From assembly GCA_014649155.1 (NCBI GenBank), contig BMSM01000026.1, positions 1 to 64,000 on the forward strand: a DNA stretch of 64,000 nt. Direction: 5' to 3'. The stretch comes from Streptomyces griseoviridis. GTDB lineage: Bacteria; Actinomycetota; Actinomycetes; Streptomycetales; Streptomycetaceae. Positions within the stretch are counted from its first letter, which is position 1. Every line of letters begins with the position of its first letter. The notes under the pieces were generated by a model, which saw only the letters and a list, made by a program, of their open reading frames with translations, had not been told where the DNA came from and did no database searches. This document shows, piece after piece, positions 60,795 to 64,000 of this stretch. Made by a program: the position numbers and the translations under genes.

Positions 60795-60975
60795 GAGTGC
60801 TCCCTGGAGCGATCCGGTGCCGATTCCGCTTCGATTCCTATGGGGAACCGTAGGATTGCGGCCCGCCGTACGCAAGGGGGAGGTGCGGGGAGGCGCGGTC
60901 TCCTCAGGAAGGATGACCGGAACCCGACCCCAGGGGGGATTCGACCGGTCGGACTCGTGTTCTACGCTCGCGGAC

Positions 60976-61779
60976 ATGTCGTGGACGCGGAGAGGCTTCG
61001 CCGCGCTCGCGGTCTGTGTCCTGCTGCTGACCGGATCCGCGGGCTGCGGCACCAGTGACACGGACGGACCGGAGCGTCCGGCGGTGACCGCGGCCGCGGG
61101 CCGGCTCCTCGACGACACCGACGAGGACGGCCGGCGGCTGCGCGAGGTCGGCCGCGAGGACGCCCCGGAGGTCGGCATCGAGGTGCAGCCGGAGGCCGAC
61201 GGCGACTGGCGGGTACGCCTGACCGTCCGAGGCTTCCGCTTCTCGCCCGCCGGCACGCCCGCCGAGGCGGTGGCCGGCCGGGGCCTGGCGTACCTCTACG
61301 TCGACGGCGCGCTGGTCGCCCGGCTGCGCGACCCCGCCCACCGCCTCGCCGCCGGACTCGTGCCGCGCGGCACCCACCACGTCACGGCCCGTCTGTACGC
61401 CGACGACGGCACGGTCTGGGCCGTCGACGGCGAGCCGGTCGAGAACACGGCGGACATCACGGCGTCGGGGGTGACGGACGCGGCGGACGCTCCGAGCCCG
61501 GCGGACGATCCGAGCCCGGCGGACGCGCGAGGCACGGCGGACGGTCCGAGCCCGGCGGACGCGCGAGGCGCGGCGGACGTGCCCGACCCGGTGGACGCGC
61601 GAGGCGCGGCGGACGCGGTGGACGACACGGAACCGGCGAGGGACCCGGCGGTCCCGGCGGGCCCCGCGCACCCGGCCCGCACGGCGCACCGTAAGGCCGG
61701 CACCACGGCGGCGCCCGCCGCCCCGGAACCCCCAACTCCGGACCCCCGTTCACGGGACGCCGACGGGAAGGCATCATGA
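60976..61779 (+). CDS. Lipoprotein with repeat-rich C-terminal tail
   Basis: 267-aa predicted lipoprotein: SWTRRGF, hydrophobic stretch, then LLTGSAGC with the lipidated Cys near residue 24. A folded domain (~40-160) contains VQPEADGDWRVRLTVRGF and a beta-rich LAYLYVDGALVARL block. The last ~105 residues are Ala/Asp/Pro-rich repeats (SPADARGAAD units). ATG 60976 is the first start before the signal. The stop overlaps the next TetR gene by 4 nt. Function unknown. Confidence 0.77.
   Translation: MSWTRRGFAALAVCVLLLTGSAGCGTSDTDGPERPAVTAAAGRLLDDTDEDGRRLREVGREDAPEVGIEVQPEADGDWRVRLTVRGFRFSPAGTPAEAVAGRGLAYLYVDGALVARLRDPAHRLAAGLVPRGTHHVTARLYADDGTVWAVDGEPVENTADITASGVTDAADAPSPADDPSPADARGTADGPSPADARGAADVPDPVDARGAADAVDDTEPARDPAVPAGPAHPARTAHRKAGTTAAPAAPEPPTPDPRSRDADGKAS
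61490..61625 (+). repeat. Tandem repeats in lipoprotein tail
   Basis: Units such as AGCCCGGCGGACG and GCGCGAGGC(A/G)CGGCGGACG recur three to four times, encoding PSPAD and ARG(T/A)AD blocks. Likely variable in length between strains. Confidence 0.6.
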
Positions 61780-62396
61780 ACGGCGTGCCCCACGCGACCC
61801 CGCTCCGCCGCGCTCCGGTCCAGCGGCGCAGCGCCGAACGGCTGACCCGCATTCTCGACGCCTGCGCCGACCTCCTGGACGAGGTCGGTTACGAGGAGCT
61901 GAGCACCCGGGCCGTCGCCGAGCGCGCCGGCGTGCCCATCGGCTCGGTGTACCGCTTCTTCGGCAACAAACGGCAGATGGCCGACGCCCTCGCCCAGCGC
62001 AACCTGGAGCGCTTCACCCGGCGCGTCACCGAGCGCCTGGCACGGGCCGGGGAGACCGGCTGGCGCACGGCCCTGGACACGGTCCTCGACGAGTACCTCG
62101 CGATGAAGCGGACCGCGCCCGGGTTCTGCCTGGTCGACTTCGGCAACCAGATCCCGGTAGGCGACCGCCAGGCCGCGCCCAACCACCGGGTCGCCGACCG
62201 CCTCGCCGAGCTGCTCGCCGCCTCCCTGGGCCGGCGCCCCGACGACGACCTGCGGCGCGTCTTCCTGGTCGCCGTCGAGACCGCCGACACCCTGGTGCAG
62301 CTCGCCTTCCGGGTCGCACCGGACGGCGACCCGAAGATCATCGCCGAGGCGCGGGAGCTGCTGCGGTCCTATCTGGGGCGGGCCCTGGACCGGTAG
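61776..62396 (+). CDS. TetR-family regulator
   Basis: 206-aa TetR protein with helix-turn-helix at ~20-65 (RILDACADLLDEVGYEELST, VAERAGVPIGSVYRFFGNKR). The C-terminal domain (TALDTVLDEYLAMKRTAPGFCLVDFGNQ) matches TetR members of the type with a conserved FGNQIPVGD block. ATG 61776 overlaps the lipoprotein stop, so the lipoprotein and regulator are co-expressed. Ligand and targets unknown. Confidence 0.88.
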   Translation: MNGVPHATPLRRAPVQRRSAERLTRILDACADLLDEVGYEELSTRAVAERAGVPIGSVYRFFGNKRQMADALAQRNLERFTRRVTERLARAGETGWRTALDTVLDEYLAMKRTAPGFCLVDFGNQIPVGDRQAAPNHRVADRLAELLAASLGRRPDDDLRRVFLVAVETADTLVQLAFRVAPDGDPKIIAEARELLRSYLGRALDR

Positions 62397-62421
62397 GGCC
62401 CGCCCCGGCCGCCGAAGCCGC

Positions 62422-63207
62422 CTACCGGGGTCCGCCGTTCACCCGGCCGGGTGCGCTGCCCGGCGCCGGGGCCGGCACCCGGGCCCGGGCCCAGGTCAGC
62501 ACCTCCTCGGAGTTCAGGCCCGGAATCCAGGCGTCGGCCCGCCGGGCGTCCGCGTGGTCCGGCCGGGGCCCCACGCCGAGCACCCGCAGGCCCGCGCGGC
62601 GCGCCGAGTCGACCCCGGTGAGGGAGTCCTCGACCGCGAGGGCGGCCCCCGGCGGGACCCCGCACAGTTGCGCGGCCCTGCGGTACACGTCGGGCCACGG
62701 CTTGGGCCGTACCGCCTCCGGGGCCTCGCCGTCGTCGCCGGACGGGGGCGGGGGAGCCTCCCCGGGCGTCACCGTGGCGACGACGACATGGTCGAAGTAC
62801 CGGAGCAGCCCGGCCCGGTCGAGGCTCTCCTCCACCACCTGCCGGGGGCAGTTGCTGGCCACCGCCAGGGGCAGCCGGCCCGCGAGCAGCCGTACGAACT
62901 CGGCGGCGCCCGGCATGGTCAGCGGTTCCTCCGCGACGAGGGACAGGAAGTGTTCGAGCAGGGCGGCGGTCAGCTCCGGGGCCAGGTCGGGCTTGTGGGT
63001 CTCCTCCGCCATCAGGCGTCCGCAGTCGACGTAGTGCACGCCCTTGGCCCGCTCGGCGAACCCCGGCGGGGGCAGCAGCCCGAAGGCGCGGAAGGCGCGG
63101 CTGCGCGCGTCCTGCCAGTGGCGTTCGGTGTCCATGAGGGTGCCGTCGCAGTCGAAGACGACGGCGTCGGGTGACCAGTTCAGCAGGGAAGGAGGCATTG
63201 ACGTCAC
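62422..63207 (-). CDS. HAD-superfamily hydrolase (beta-phosphoglucomutase-like)
   Basis: 261-aa HAD phosphatase, subfamily I with a helical cap. Motif I is VVFDCDGTLMDTE (nucleophile Asp), motif II LAVASNC, motif III the Lys of VRPKPWPDVY, motif IV VEDSLTGVDSA. Substrate could be a sugar phosphate. The inserted PPPPSGDDGEAPEA loop before motif III is unusual. AGGAG is 5 nt before GTG 63207. Converges with the TetR gene 25 nt away. Confidence 0.88.
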   Translation of the reverse strand: MTSMPPSLLNWSPDAVVFDCDGTLMDTERHWQDARSRAFRAFGLLPPPGFAERAKGVHYVDCGRLMAEETHKPDLAPELTAALLEHFLSLVAEEPLTMPGAAEFVRLLAGRLPLAVASNCPRQVVEESLDRAGLLRYFDHVVVATVTPGEAPPPPSGDDGEAPEAVRPKPWPDVYRRAAQLCGVPPGAALAVEDSLTGVDSARRAGLRVLGVGPRPDHADARRADAWIPGLNSEEVLTWARARVPAPAPGSAPGRVNGGPR

Positions 63208-63754
63208 AGTGGCTCCTGGATGGGGGCGGTCACGCGTCGACGGGACCGCGAGTGGGGGGTGGTGCGGCTGCCCGCGCCGGCTCGGTGGTGCCGGCCTCCC
63301 GGCACCGGATTCCTGTCGGAGGGCCGGCCTCCCGCACCGGGCCGCCGGCAGCCCGCAATTCGGGCATCAGCCGCAAAAGTAAAACATTGCGACGACTACG
63401 TTATTTCGGCCCCGAAAAGTGAGGCAATCACCGCTTCGAGTGCTCGACCGCCGGACGGAGAGGGTGTATGCGACGGCCGCGCCCGTGCTGTCCGTGCCGT
63501 TCTGAGCGGCCGTCATCATGCGGCGGGCCGAACGGAGTTGAGGCATATTCGAGGGGAATTAATCACCCCGGCGGATGCCGGGCGGCGGTACCGGCCGGTG
63601 AACCAAGAAGGGTATGCGAAAGGCCACTTGCCACTCGCCCGCGTTCACATTCGAAAGAAAAGCGCAATTACCGCGCGAGGGTGGCGAATTGCTGCTCCAG
63701 GCGTACGCGGGCGCACTACATTTTCCGTCGTTCATTCCGGAACACCGAGCGAAG
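63208..63754. other. AT-richer intergenic region upstream of TetR
   Basis: 547 bp with locally low GC (63340-63430 and 63530-63680). Features seen: GCAATT / AATTGC inverted repeat at 63664-63669 and 63687-63692 (17-nt spacer) and TTGAGG with TAATCA 16 nt apart near 63539. It probably holds the promoters of both flanking genes. No gene supported. Confidence 0.45.
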
Positions 63755-64000
63755 GTGCATGAGACCTTGCAGGAACGGGCCCGAGCAACCCGCAGATCAC
63801 TCCTGGACGCGGCTGCCCACCTCTTCGCCCAGCAGGGATACGCGGGGACGAGTGTCAACGACATAAGCGCCCGGTCCGGACGGACCAGCGGGTCCGTCTA
63901 CTTCCACTACGCCAGCAAGGAGGGCATCGCCCTCGCCGTGGTCCGGGCCGGCTTCGCCACCTGGCCGGGCCTGGTCGCACGGTACGGCGACCGGAGCATG
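63755..64000 (+). CDS. TetR regulator, possibly gamma-butyrolactone receptor-like (partial)
   Basis: First 82 codons; the gene continues beyond the window. The helix-turn-helix is clear: TRRSLLDAAAHLFAQQGYAG, VNDISARSGRTSGSVYFHYA, SKEGIALAVVRAGF. The FAQQGYAGTS-x-x-DI and VYFHYASKE wording resembles ScbR/ArpA-type receptors, but the ligand domain is missing, so an ordinary TetR is possible. GTG 63755 is the probable start; TTG 63767 is an alternative. Confidence 0.7.
   Translation, partial: MHETLQERARATRRSLLDAAAHLFAQQGYAGTSVNDISARSGRTSGSVYFHYASKEGIALAVVRAGFATWPGLVARYGDRSM

Noticed and set aside
63220..63762. 180-aa plus-strand frame in the intergenic region before the last TetR
   Set aside because: No ribosome site, no recognisable domain, and atypical codon-position composition; treated as non-coding.
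1..64000. CRISPR array, rRNA, tRNA, transposase or prophage genes
   Set aside because: No regularly spaced repeats, no tRNA-like cloverleaf with CCA end and no integrase or transposase motifs were found by reading; small RNAs cannot be excluded without a covariance search.

Overview
The window is a stretch of high-GC actinobacterial chromosome. GTG and occasional TTG starts, strong GGAGG-type ribosome sites, many 4-nt stop/start overlaps, a SepF-like division protein, a ParA/ScpAB cluster, a sortase-anchored LPMO and a streptogrisin-type protease all point to Streptomyces. Gene order (pyrG tail, Nudix, TPR ATPase, ald, parA, scpA-scpB-rluB, aroH-tyrA-cmk-plsC-der ... dnaE2) matches what I remember of the conserved S. 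coelicolor core; that comparison is from memory. I saw no rRNA, tRNA, CRISPR, IS element or prophage.

Region by region. 1-9.4 kb: 3' end of pyrG, an ADP-ribose-type Nudix hydrolase, a STAND-like TPR ATPase, alanine dehydrogenase, then a parA - RHH-like - scpA - scpB - rluB chain. 9.6-11.8 kb: a three-gene cassette of unknown function (cytosolic helical protein, membrane protein, ligand-binding lipoprotein); the first two share a GPGS(I/V)GI motif. 11.8-13.6 kb: a NrtR-type Nudix regulator and an ADP-ribosylglycohydrolase behind a perfect palindromic operator that covers both the -10 element and the Shine-Dalgarno. 13.6-19.5 kb: a broken nucleotidyltransferase, a Rieske lipoprotein, then aroH-tyrA, cmk-plsC and der. 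19.5-29.5 kb: hypotheticals, a stand-alone ctaD, a small I78 inhibitor, a PAP2 phosphatase, a PIG-V-like mannosyltransferase, an MFS exporter, a glutaryl-CoA-type dehydrogenase and sflA. 30-32.1 kb: an intact secreted S1 protease followed by a gutted paralogue. 32.2-37.9 kb: an ABC-2-like membrane protein divergent from a dnaE2-imuB-like mutasome pair preceded by a LexA box.

38-43.2 kb: cell-wall LPMO, acetyltransferases, a 45-aa conserved-looking small protein, a frameshifted methyltransferase, DUF402, a GntR regulator and DUF72. 43.2-46.4 kb: a SpoIIE-type phosphatase translationally coupled to a B12-binding protein with the CarH-type W-x9-EH signature, followed by a STAS domain that is out of frame. 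This is the most interesting locus: a possible B12/light-sensing partner switch. 46.7-51.8 kb: a DUF5925 AAA ATPase, a GT2-GT2-polysaccharide deacetylase operon and a secreted SGNH lipase. 51.9-56.8 kb: a decayed Ser/Thr kinase, a small basic protein, a Tat-exported M20 amidohydrolase and a DrrAB-like ABC exporter. The exporter is divergent from its TetR across two matching operators. 57.5-64 kb: an orphan type-ISP specificity-domain protein, hmgA with a GntR regulator, a repeat-tailed lipoprotein with a TetR, a HAD phosphatase, and the start of a TetR that may be a gamma-butyrolactone receptor.

A recurring feature is single-base frameshifts, several in G/C homopolymers (13.88, 14.22, 40.03, 43.66 kb). 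They may be true pseudogenes or base-calling errors, so raw reads should decide before biology is inferred.
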